This document shows positions 46,101-56,412 of a DNA stretch of 64,000 nt, piece after piece; position 1 is the stretch's first letter; the number at the start of each line of letters is the position of its first letter. Source of the stretch: Mallotus nudiflorus (taxonomy: Eukaryota; Streptophyta; Magnoliopsida; Malpighiales; Euphorbiaceae). The notes under the pieces are model-generated. The model was not told where the DNA came from. It was given only the letters and a program-made list of their open reading frames with translations, and searched no databases. Location of the stretch: assembly GCA_947683625.1 (NCBI GenBank), contig CANTUR010000621.1, forward strand, positions 186,001 to 250,000, written 5' to 3'. The position numbers and the translations under genes were made by a program.

Positions 46101-46415
46101 TAATCTAGACACTGCAATAGTTGTAAACAGTTTTGGAGTTTATGTATTATATTTGTGTGAGTTATGTATTTTAAATATTTGAACTGAATTTGTATTAAAG
46201 GAATATTTATATTTATGAGATGAGGATTTAAATCCATTGATGTATATTTACTTATCTTATTTATGATTTTTTATTTCCGTTGCAAATCATATTATTTATG
46301 TTATTATTATTATTATTGCATGTTTTATTTTATTTTAAGGCTTGCTACGGGTTCCGGATTCGAAAGAATTCCTATTCCCTTGCGCTGGTCATGGCCCCTA
46401 TTTTGGGTCGTGACA
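43186..46415 (+). mobile_element. Second solo A-type LTR in the integrase of element 3 (3230 bp)
   Basis: It starts TGTAATATCCTGAG and ends GGGTCGTGACA. The flanks ACCTG and AAGTG do not form a clean target duplication; compared with relatives about 2 bp are lost at the right junction. The integrase text continues across it (CLHGVPV, then SIVSNRGSVF). It closely resembles the LTR at 39721 in its GC island and donor-like CTCCG|GTGAGTG at 43928, with the acceptor-like TTTGCAG ending at 44846. Confidence 0.92.
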
Positions 46416-47328
46416 AAGTGTCCATTGTGTCAAACAGAGGTTCAGTGTTTACCTCTCATTTTTGGCAGAAGTTATAGGAAATGATGGGCACTAGGTTGGA
46501 TTTTAGTATTGCTTTTCATCCCCAGACAGATGGTTAGTCTAAGAGAACGATCCAGACATTGGAAGATATGTTAAGAATGTGTGTCTTGGATTTGGGAGGT
46601 AGCTGGGATGATCATTTGCCCCTCGTAGAGTTTGCATATAATAACATCTGCCATAGCAGTATTGGGATGGCACCATATGAGGCATTGTATGGGAGGAAGT
46701 GTAAATCCCCTTTGAGTTGGGATGAGATTGGTGAGAGAGCTTTGACTGGACCTGAGATGGTTCAGGATGCTGTAGAGAAAGTCGTTGTGATCAAGCACAG
46801 ATTAGAGACTGCAGTTAGCAGGCGGAAGAGCTATGTGGATCCTCGACGTAGAGATGTAGAGTTTTAGGTTGGAGACTTTATTTTTCTGAAGGTGTCTCCG
46901 ATGAAGGTTGTTATGAGATTTGGCAGAAAGGGTAAGTTAGCATCGAGATATATCAGACCGTTAGAGATTTTGGAGAGAGTTAGCACTGTTGCATATCGGT
47001 TGGCTTTGCCCCTGAGTATGTCTCAAGTGCATCCGGTGTTTCATATCTCGATGCTGAGGAAGTATGTCTCAGACCCTTTACACGTGTTGCAGCCTGCCAC
47101 CGTAGAAGTGAACGAAGATTTGACATTTGTAGAAGAACCTGTGGCAATCGTTGATTATCAAGTTTGATAATTACGATCGAAATAGATTCTGATGGTCAAG
47201 GTTCTATGGCGTAGCAACAGAGTTAAGGAGCATACATAGGAGACTGAAGCTGAGATGCGAGCTTCTTACTCGTATCTCTTCCCTTCTTGATCTTGTATTT
47301 ATTCTTTTCTGGAATTTGGGGACGAATT
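46416..47328 (+). pseudogene. Element 3 integrase part 3, GPF module and chromodomain (broken)
   Basis: It continues VSIVSNRGSVFTSHF and FHPQTDG-stop-SKRTIQ, then the frame 46559-46867 (MCVLDLGGSWDDHLPLVEFAY) and 46892-47167 with LEILERVSTVAYRL (GPF lost: RPLE for GPFE). The chromodomain remnant lies at 47190-47290 (VKVLWRSNRVKEHT, then MRASYSYLFP). The second catalytic Asp is Asn and the catalytic Glu is Lys. Together with AMNF in part 1, all three D,D,E residues are lost. Confidence 0.9.
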
Positions 47329-47346
47329 CTTATAAGGGGGGAAGAA
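47329..47346 (+). other. Element 3 polypurine tract
   Basis: CTTATAAGGGGGGAAGAA lies directly before the 3' LTR start TGTAATATCCCG. Confidence 0.9.
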
Positions 47347-47671
47347 TGTAATATCCCGAGTTTTAAATAATTTTAAACTGCATCGAGATATGCAATGTTA
47401 ATAATTTTGAAATTTATATTTGATTATTTTACTATTTATGAATTATTATCGCTATTATCTTATGTTTAATTAATGTATATTTTATGAAAACATCTTTAAA
47501 TCATTTTTATTTCGGGAAATAGTATTTTATTTAACCTTTAAATTAGGGTATTTATATTTTAATGAATTATATTATTGGTCTAAAATTTGTGAATAATGCA
47601 TTATTTTTGCATGCATGAATAATATAAGGGTTAATAATTATATAATATGTATATAATGTGTTTTATTTGTG

Positions 47672-47713
<42 letters not shown>

Positions 47714-47800
47714 TTAATTTTGCTTGTGTATAAATGTGTGGTGTGTGTTTAATGTGTGTATATTTAAGTTTATAATATTATAATATAAAGTTATAATAAT

Positions 47801-47835
<35 letters not shown>

Positions 47836-50717
47836 AAAAAAAAAATCAACAAACCTCATTTCTTCTTCCCTATCACGTCCCTCACCCTCACTGCTGCAAC
47901 TCCGACTGACTACCGTCGGTGTGCCTCCCAGCGTGTCACCTCCTTCCTCCAGCAGCTCCGCCACCCCTCTCTTCTTCTTCGGCGCCGGCTAAGACAACCA
48001 TAACCATTTTTGGCCGAAAATCAATTTCCTCACTGTTCTTCCACCTCCGACCGTCATTCTTTGCAATTCTGGTGTCCCTGAGCTCCTCAAGCTCCGGTGA
48101 ACTCGATCTAAGCTTCGGTTTGAGCTCTAACTTCCCCATTTTTGTTGTTTTTCAATTTCTTCATTTTGGCCATTATGGATTTTTTTTATTTTTTTGGAGC
48201 TTCTTCCTTATGATTCATGAAAAGTGCCTTAACAAATATTGTTTCCCTTAGCTAAATCTACCTATGTGAATTTTTGTAGAATTTTTGGGAATTACTTTGA
48301 TTTTTGTGAATTTTTTATTATTTTATTAATATTTTCTAATTTTCAAAAATTAATTAATTAAATTATGAAATTGTATTTTATGGTGTTTATAGGTGTTGAA
48401 ATGCATTTTAGAAATTTATTGGCAATTTTTGTGAATTTTATATATTTATTTTGAATTTATTTAGTTTATGTAATTTTGGGAAAATTAGGTTAATTATGTT
48501 TTTTACTGAAATTAATTGGATAATTGAGTATATTTATTGATATTATTGAATTATATGTTAAGAAATTAATTTTTGAGCAATTATACTATTTTTGGTAAAT
48601 TTTTGAACATTTATAGTGAATTTACGTAACTAGGGGTATTTTAGTAATTTAGCACTAAATTGGCTAAAAATATAATGAAATTGGTTTTAATAGTTATTTG
48701 AGATATAAAAATTATTTCTAAAAATTAATTAGTATTTTTAACTAATTAAAACTATTTTTCGTAAAATATTTTCAAATTATATATAATATACGATTTTTCT
48801 AAATAAATGAGTTTTTATTGATTTTTAATAAGTTTTAGGGTTAGTTATGTAATTTAGATTTATAAAATGTAATTTGGTCAATGTTTATGAATTTATTGAG
48901 AATTACCGATTTTTAATAATATTTTATTAAAATTAGGGTTTTTATGCATTTATCGGTAAAATAAATATTTTTAGCGTTTGAATAACTAAATTTTTATATT
49001 TTGAGTATTGAAGGGCATTTTTGGTATATTTCATGTGATCAGTAGTATTTCATGAATTGTGGACCTCAATCGGAGAAATTGTAGTTTGGAGTCTGACCGA
49101 GGGGTTGTGAATTGTGTTTATTCTTGAAGTGTATTTCTTTACAGGATCGGCTCTACTCTTTGAGTAGAGAGATGTTCATTTTACAGGGGAGATTCTGTCA
49201 AATTTTTGATAGAATTCTCGTAAAGCGTGATGTACGGTCGAATTCTTATTCTAATTCTGTGTCTAAGATTCTATATCGAGTCTTTAGAATTTTCGTTAGA
49301 TTTATTCTGATTTCTTATTGTCATTTGTTTGTTTAGTTGCACTGAGACCGAGGCTTAATGGACCAGGCCCATCGCACCCGTCTTGTGGAGCGCAATAACA
49401 GTGAGTTGTTATTCTATATATACTTGTATTAGGATTGCATGTTTAGAAATGTATGGATTATTTTAGTAAATTATGCATAAATGATTTAATTATTGCTTAG
49501 GTTTATTTTTGGTATATGATTGGTATATTTTAAATTATACACATGTTTTATTATGAATTTATACTTAAAATGTTTATGAATTTATACTTAAAATGTTTTT
49601 AAGTATATTTATAGTTTATTTTGTAATTAAATTGAATTTATTTGACGTATATATACTCGAAATATACCTGGTTTATTTTGGGTATATTTCTAGTATATAT
49701 ATGGTTTATATTGCTATTTTATTTAATATAATATTTAATATCAGGCATCATTTTTTTTAATAATGTATATTTTATATTTAAATGAAGGATATCAATAGAA
49801 CGTGCTACCTAGTGGGCAGCATTAGGACCAAGTACGTATCGGTACGCCGATAGCATTTAGGGTATATTACTAACCTATTTGTGGATATTGATTGGATTGA
49901 TTGGATTGATGTGTGATATGATTTGAGAGTGTGATTGCTGGAGCTCGATTGACCAAGTGTCTCGGGGCCAATCACACTGACAGTCAAACTGCTGGAGCTC
50001 GGTTGACTTAGTGTCTTGGGGTCAATCTACTATCCAAATGGAACAAGTGAGCCTGTATGGCTAGAGTGTTGTCTAACACTATTTTGAGGTTATGATTTTC
50101 TAGGGTTCTATTTGATCCTTCATATACGGATGTATTTCTTAATATTTATATAAAATGATTTTGCTGCATCTGTGTGATTTTTCCTGTATATAAATTTATT
50201 ATATATATACTATTGAATGTGTGCATTGTCATTTAGCTATGCATGTATATATATTATAATAATTCACTCAGTGAGGTCTGACTCCCCTCTGTTGATTATT
50301 TTTCAGGAGAGTCTATGTCTTCAGACCTCAGTAGCAGATCCATACGCCGGATTTCTTCCGCCTCGACTTCATTATGTAAACTGCTTACCTAAGTTTATTT
50401 TATAATCTAAACATTGCAGTAGTTATAGTCGTTTGTGAAATTTATGTATCATATTTAAATGAAATATGTATTTTAAATATTTGAACTGAGATATGTATTA
50501 AAAGATTATTTATATATGATATGAGGATGTTCATTTAATTTTATTGGCAGATTATTATTTTATTTTATTTATGATTTTGTTTCTGCTGCAAAATATTTTA
50601 TTTATGTTATTATTATTATTGCAAGTTTTACTTATTTTAAGGCTTGCTACGGGTTCCAGATTCGTAAGAATTCCCATTCCCTAGCACCTGTCATGGCCCC
50701 TGTTTTGGGCCGTGACA
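47347..50717 (+). repeat. Element 3 3' LTR (A-type, 3371 bp)
   Basis: It starts TGTAATATCCCGAG and ends GGGCCGTGACA. It matches the 5' LTR of the same element closely, including the subtype-specific first 300 bp and the GC island (47850-48140). It is 167 bp longer, mainly through extra (TA)n and TG-rich sequence at 47676-47832 and a short duplication near 49550-49600. Paired loop hairpins are near 49925-50035. Confidence 0.92.
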
Positions 50718-50722
50718 CCAAC

Positions 50723-51127
50723 CCAACCCCATTATTATCTTCATTTCCCATCTCCCTCACGCCATCCTTCCTGCTCTCCCTCACGCTGCTTTCCCTTCCT
50801 CAGCAGCACCACCATCTTCACACCCTCCCCACCATCTGCTTCTTCTTCCTTCCTTGTTGTCTCAATAGTAGTAGCAACATCGAAGATCAACAGCAACAAC
50901 AGCACCAATGATTAACAACAGCAGCAGCAGCCCTCCCCTGTCCTATGATTTGTATGTTATGTGAGTTCTAGGTTAGTTTAGTTGAGTTTATTAGGTTGAT
51001 TCTTAGTTGATTTAGGTTGTTAGTTGATTTTGTTAGTTTTGAGTTGTTTTTTTTTTATTTTGGTTAATTTTTATTATTTAGTTAATTATGCAAAATTCTA
51101 TTTTAATATTTGGTTAATTTTGGGTTG

Positions 51128-51178
<51 letters not shown>

Positions 51179-51901
51179 TTTATCTAAATTATTTTGGTTA
51201 TGGGTATATATAAAAATAATTTATATTGGTTAATTTAATTTTATGGATTTTTGTATAATTTATTTAGATGTTTTAAGTTTATTTATATATTTTTTTAATT
51301 TTGTTAATTAATTATTTGGGTTGAATATTGAGTTAATTAGAGTTAGTAAATTAAGTTAGTAATTTTTGTGTTAATAAAATTATTTTTAGTAAATTTATAT
51401 TGTTTTTGAGGAATTATTATGTTTATGTGAATATTGAAATTTTGGGGTAATTATGTAATTTTGTTGAAAATGTAGTTAAATTATATTTTAAATGGTTTTA
51501 GAATTTTATAGAGTATTAGAATAATATTTATAAATTAATTACTATTTTAACTAATTAATTCTATTTTTTTAAAATTTTATTCAAATAATAAATTATTTAT
51601 TATTTTTTTGATTAAATGGGTTTTTAATTAATTTTATAATATATTTAAACTATTTAAATAATTAAATGTGAATTTGACTAAATATGTTGAATATTTGAAA
51701 AATAGGAATTTTATAAATATTATATTATTATTTAAGATTTTATTAATTATTGTGAAAAATATTTATATTTAGTGTTTTGAAATTTAAATAAAATATACTA
51801 TTGATTTTATGGATTTTAGTGATTTTAATATGTTAGTATTTAATAATTGCCTTTTTGTGTTATGTGAATCTCAGTTGGGGATTTGAGTAGTTCGGGGTCT
51901 C
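50723..51901 (+). repeat. Third piece of the plus-strand B-type LTR
   Basis: It opens with a GC-rich, pyrimidine-rich island (50723-50940) with CAGCAG/CAACAG runs, passes through a donor-like GTGAGTTCTAGG near 50960 into T-rich sequence with a (TA)n run at 51131-51176, and reaches the block AATCTCAGTTGGGGATTTGAG...GTTCGGGGTC at 51868-51898. That block is the counterpart of the inverted-repeat block at 13495-13545 (B-type). The LTR breaks off at about 51901. Short frames in the island (50693-50911) look like composition artefacts. Confidence 0.6.
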
Positions 51902-51956
51902 TCTAACTCAACATCCTAGTTCTGCCCCTGTATATATATATATATATATATATATA
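51899..51956 (-). repeat. hAT-like terminal motif followed by (TA)n, second copy
   Basis: On the minus strand the motif begins CAGGGGCAGAACTAGGATG at 51930, with (TA)n to 51956 on its outer side. It repeats the arrangement at 11905-11966, and again a minus-strand B-type LTR follows directly. Confidence 0.45.
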
Positions 51957-52422
51957 TGTCATAACCCGAACCCAGGGGCATGTGACCAACACTAGGGAAG
52001 CCTTAAAGCTAGGAAAACACTAGGAAAACATAAAGCTACTGAAACCCTTAGTAAGCCTTAAAAGAAAAACGCAGAATATTTTACTTTAAAACCTTACAAT
52101 GAAATAATTAAATCATAATGCACATTATCAAATTGATTTTTCTCAATTTAATTAAATCATAATTTCATGGTGCATAAAGTAAACATCACCAGTTGTACAG
52201 ATAGTATCTCAATAGATAATATCTAAATTTAAAATATACAGTTATACAATTCTTTACTACGGTACACAGATACTAATACAAACACAACCATATAAACCCA
52301 CGTAAGATAGTCGATGAAGAAGCTACTCGACGTAGAGAAGTAGGCCTAATAGAAGACTTCCAAACTCTTGAAAAAAAAATTGAAAGGAGTAAGATCTCAC
52401 TGAGAAAGCTAATAAAAGAAAT
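51957..52422 (-). repeat. Element 5 3' LTR, terminal piece
   Basis: On the plus strand it begins TGTCATAACCCGAACCC and is collinear with the first 465 bp of the solo B-type LTR at 11967. It stops at about 52422, where the sequence changes within ATGGCTTTCAC into the integrase of element 4. Confidence 0.85.
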
Positions 52423-52806
52423 GGCTTTCACAAGTAAGAAATGTGCAGACTTAGTCAACTTGTCTACAATCACCCAGATGGAATCGTATCCATCCTTAGA
52501 ACGAGGCAAACCAACCACAAAATCCATAGCTATCCTTTCCCACTTCCACTCGGGAATAGGAAGAGGCTGAAGCTTCCCAGAAGGCTTCTGATGTTCATGT
52601 TTCATTTGCTGACACATCAGACACTTAGCAATATAATCAGCGACATCCTTCTTTAGTCCGTCCCACCAGTATAAATCTCTGATACTATGGTACATCTTAG
52701 TGACACCTGGATGTACGCTATAAGCTGTAGAATGTGTTTCCTCTAGGATCTCTTCTCTCAAATTATCCACATCAGGAACACACAATCTACCACTGATCCA
52801 CAACAC
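52423..52806 (-). pseudogene. Element 4 integrase N-part (truncated, fused in frame to LTR sequence)
   Basis: It reads MLWISGRLCVPDVDNLREEIL, the zinc region VHPGVTKMYHSIRDLYWW and CLMCQQ, then RIAMDFVVGLPRSKDGYDSIW and AHFLLVKA. At the junction the 177-codon frame continues into the B-type LTR down to 52273, giving about 45 residues of unrelated sequence. The second catalytic Asp and the Glu are absent. Confidence 0.9.
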
Positions 52807-53560
52807 ACCATTATCATCAAGTGTGAAATTAGTGAACTTCCTTGCTCGGACATTCTTTGTAAGCTCTTCTAGAATAGGATCTTACCTCTGAGTTGCTTTA
52901 ATCCTATCCCTTAGTACAGATCGCACCATAAATTGAGCTAGCAGTCTACCTGACCTACTAATCTTCATCATCAGACCTTGATCCACCAACAGATGCAACT
53001 CCTGGATCAACGGTCTCCTCTCTACACTGATGTGAGTAAGCAAGATTGCCTGAGGACTTTCTACTCAAGGCATCTGCTATAACATTAGCCTTGCTCGGAT
53101 GATATAAAATCTCACAGTCATAATCTTTTAATAATTCCAACCATCTCCTCTGCCTTAGATTCAGATCTCTCTGCTGGAAAATGTACTTAAGGCTTTTGTG
53201 ATCAGTAAAAATCTCACAAGTCACCCCATACAGATAGTGTCTCCAGATCTTGAGAGCAAAGATCACTGCAGCCATCTCAAGGTCATGTGTAGGATAGTTC
53301 TGCTCATGCTTCTTCAACTGCCTCGTAGCATAGGCTATCACCCTACCATTCTGCATCAACACACAACCAAGGCCAACTCTAGAGGCATCACAATAAAATG
53401 TGAACTTATCCACACTATTAGGCAAAGCTAGCACTGGAGCTGTGGTCAATTTCTCCTTCAACAGCTGGAAACTATTTTCATAAGCTTCTGACCACTCGAA
53501 TCTAACATTCTTCTGAGTCAAGTGAGTCATAGGGGCTACAATTCTGGAAAAATCCTGCAC
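52807..53560 (-). pseudogene. Element 4 RNase H and RT end (broken)
   Basis: The frame 52958-53560 holds the end of RT ([22 protein letters not shown]) and RNase H with [27 protein letters not shown] and [10 protein letters not shown]. All four acidic residues are present. A frameshift near 53035 ends the frame. Further on, TAA replaces the sense codon in ATQR-stop-DP, the position that is TGA in elements 1 and 3. Confidence 0.9.
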
Positions 53561-54294
53561 AAACCGCCTATAATACCCGGCTAAACCCAGAAAACTCTGA
53601 ATCTTTGTAACAGAAGTCGGTCTAGGTCACTCAGACACTGCCTCAATCTTTAGTGGATCAACCTGGATACCCTCTTTAGACACCACGTGTCCAAGAAAAA
53701 AAATACTCTCCATCCAGAAATCACACTTCAAGAATTTAGCATAAAGCTGATGATCTCTTAGTGTCTACAGTACAGTCCTCAAACCATACTCCTCGAATAA
53801 ACCAGTATATCATCGATGAAGACTACTACAAACTGATCCACATACGATCTTAATACCTTGTTCATCAGGTCCATAAAAGCTGCTGGTGTATTAGTCAAAC
53901 CAAAAGACATCATCAGAAACTCATAATGGCCATATCGAGTAAGGAATGCCATTTTAGGAACATCGACTTCACTGATCCACAACTGATGATAACCCGACCT
54001 CAAATCAATCTTGGAAAAGAACTGTGCACCCTGTAGCTGATCAAACAAGTCATCTATCCTTGGGAGAGGATACTTGTTCTTCACTGTCACCTTGTTCAGC
54101 TCTTTATAGTCAATGCACAGTCTTAGGGTACCATCCTTTTTCTTCACAAATAGGACTGGTGGACCCCAAGGAGAAACACTGGGTCTGATGAAACCCTTAT
54201 CCAATAACTCTTGCAATTGCTCTTTTAACTCTTTCAACTCTGCAGGAGCCATTCTGTAGGGTGGCATAGATATAGGAGTAGTACCTGGAACCAC
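53561..54294 (-). pseudogene. Element 4 reverse transcriptase (broken)
   Basis: The frame 53779-54294 reads [68 protein letters not shown] and [11 protein letters not shown]. The catalytic Asp residues are present. About 12 bp are missing after SRSMV relative to relatives, and later stops split the palm-thumb region. Confidence 0.9.
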
Positions 54295-54315
54295 ATCTAT
54301 ACAGAACTCAATCTC

Positions 54316-54870
54316 TCAATGAGGTGGTAAACCTAGCAACTCCTCAGGAAAAACATCAGGAAACTCACAAGCAACAGGAACATCTATGAGTGACAACTTC
54401 TCCATTGAAGTATCCCTGACCAATGCCAAATATCCCTGACAACCTTTCCTCAGCAACTTCCTAGTCATAATAGCAGAAATAATATTTTGAGGTGTTGAAC
54501 TCCTATCACCCACAAACTTAAATTCTTCTTCATCAGGAATTTTGAAAGTCACCTCTTTATTCCGATAATCCACCATGGTATAGTGCTGAGATAACCAATC
54601 CATACCCAAAATAATATCAAATTCCATCACATCCAATATAATCAAATCAATGGATAATTCTCTATCTTCCACGAGAACTGGACAACCAGAAAAAATAAAA
54701 TCGGTGTCCAAAGAATCACTTAGAGGAGTGGCGACAGACAAAGGAAAAGCCATCCTCGAAGCTTGCCAACAAGACTTGGAAGCAAAAACAGGAGAAACGA
54801 ATGAATGCGTTGCACCTGGATCAAACAAAACCCATGCATCCAGGTAACAGACAGAAACAATACCTGCCAT
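54316..54870 (-). pseudogene. Element 4 protease, 184-codon frame
   Basis: It reads [19 protein letters not shown] and [16 protein letters not shown], then the linker to RT ([11 protein letters not shown]) where a stop (TGA, from CGA) ends it at 54316. The active-site triplet is D-P-G with codon CCA. Confidence 0.88.
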
Positions 54871-56214
54871 GACTGCATTGGATGCCTGAGCATCCTGCTG
54901 AGTAAGATGAAAAACTCTGGCCTGACCTTGACCTCCCTGTTCACTGGTAGAAGCCTGGCCAACACCTCTGGCACCTCTACCACAACCCTGATGTGGAACA
55001 AGCTGAGTGTAACTCTAATGTTGGGCTAGAGGCAACTGAAATAGAATGGGTGTAGCACTAGCAATCGACTGCTGAGGAAATTATAGAATTTATGGCTATT
55101 GATACCCAGAATATGGACACAATCTAGCATAATGTCCTATCTGCCTGCATCTGAAGCATGTCAGTGGTGTCAGGTAATATGGTCCTTGATGGACTCTGTC
55201 GCAGGTCTGGCAAACACTGGTAGCTAACCTAAAACTACGACCACTACTGCTACTTGAAGCACCTGACCCAAATCTGAATGGCCTACACTGACCTCCACGA
55301 CCATGTCTACTGCTCTGATGCACTCGCTGCTACTGCCTCTGACTCTGCTGAGTCAGACCTCTTTGCTGACTACTCGAACCAACATGAAAACTCGAATATA
55401 GAGTAGCCTAAAATCCACCTGACTGCATACCTAGCTGGTAATAATCAGGCATAGCTCCCTGCCTGACTAGCCTCAGCTCAATCTCCTTGGCCAACTCAAT
55501 CACAGACTCTAGAGTAAGGCCCGCTGTAGGCATACCAGCAAATGCTGAACCTAATCTAGTGACATAGGTGGTGATTGTGAAATACTAGTCTCACATCAGA
55601 TCCTCTGCATACCTACCCAGCCGAAGGAACTCTCGGGTGTACTCCTTAACTGATATATCACCACGAGATATACTGGTCAACCGGAGGTGATAACTCATAC
55701 GGAGAGGCTCTGGACAGAATCTCCTTATAAATCGCTCTCTGAATTGAGCCCAGGTCATCGTCATCATGTAAGGCTGGATCATCTGAATAAACCAGTCCAG
55801 GGCTGGTCCCTCAATAGAAAGCTCAATGATCATGATCCGCTGGTACTCGGTATGAGCAGTTTGAGTCCTAGTCTCTATCGCATGCAGAAAATCCAAAGGA
55901 TTGGAAGTTCCATCGAAAGCAATCCTACCAACTCTGGCATAGAATAGAGCTGCCTCAGGGTCAGACATACCCTATTGATAGGCAGGCTAAACAGGCTGAA
56001 TGACTGGAGGTACAGGAATATCCTCATACTCAGGCTTAACAGGCTCCTCATCCTGTATCTCTCTCTGCCTATGATGACCTGCCGCTCCTAGAGGTCTACC
56101 TCTGCCACGACCTCTGCGTCTAACTGGCTGCTCATGAGGTAAAACCTCATCCTGAAAGGACTCATCATCCTCAGCCTCAAAGACCGGTGGAGCGACACGC
56201 TCTCACCTCCTCAT
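54871..56214 (-). pseudogene. Element 4 gag (broken)
   Basis: It starts at 56214 (MRR), as in element 2, with the Arg/Gly patch near 56080-56130. Open pieces are 55591-55968 (MSDPEAALFYARVGRIAFDG ... FLRLGRYAEDL) and 55096-55323, which has the zinc knuckle region CFRCRQIGHYARLCP (CCHC spacing kept). Several CAG-to-TAG and CGA-to-TGA changes interrupt it. Confidence 0.87.
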
Positions 56215-56395
56215 TTTGAAAAGACAAACATAAGAGTTCAGACAAAACAGATAACAGAGGAATAACATAGAAAACTACAATAAGGATTACTTATCAAGAC
56301 ATACTCGAACCTAATTCATTGCAGTAGTTCAACAAAAAACATAACTCTAAAAACTAGGGCCACAACTAACACAACTAAGCCCTGACACAAAACTC

Positions 56396-56408
56396 CGCTC
56401 TGATACCA
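56396..56408 (-). other. Element 4 primer-binding site (initiator tRNA-Met)
   Basis: TGGTATCAGAGCG in element orientation, 4 nt after the LTR end, identical to the site of element 2. Confidence 0.92.
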
Positions 56409-56412
56409 ACTT

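Larger units (their letters stand above)
32619..50717 (+). mobile_element. Gypsy element 3 (Tekay-like), both LTRs, two nested solo LTRs
   Basis: A structurally full element: 5' LTR, PBS, gag, protease, RT, RNase H, integrase, chromodomain region, PPT, 3' LTR. It is flanked by CCAAT (32614-32618) and CCAAC (50718-50722), a target duplication with one change. Without the two solo LTRs in its integrase it is about 11.6 kb. All coding domains carry stops. It is inserted in the GC-rich part of the plus-strand B-type LTR. Confidence 0.93.

Noticed and set aside
39721..46415. The two LTRs in element 3 integrase as the 5' and 3' LTRs of one tiny element
   Set aside because: The 159 bp between them is integrase in register with both outer flanks, and the first LTR has its own target duplication.
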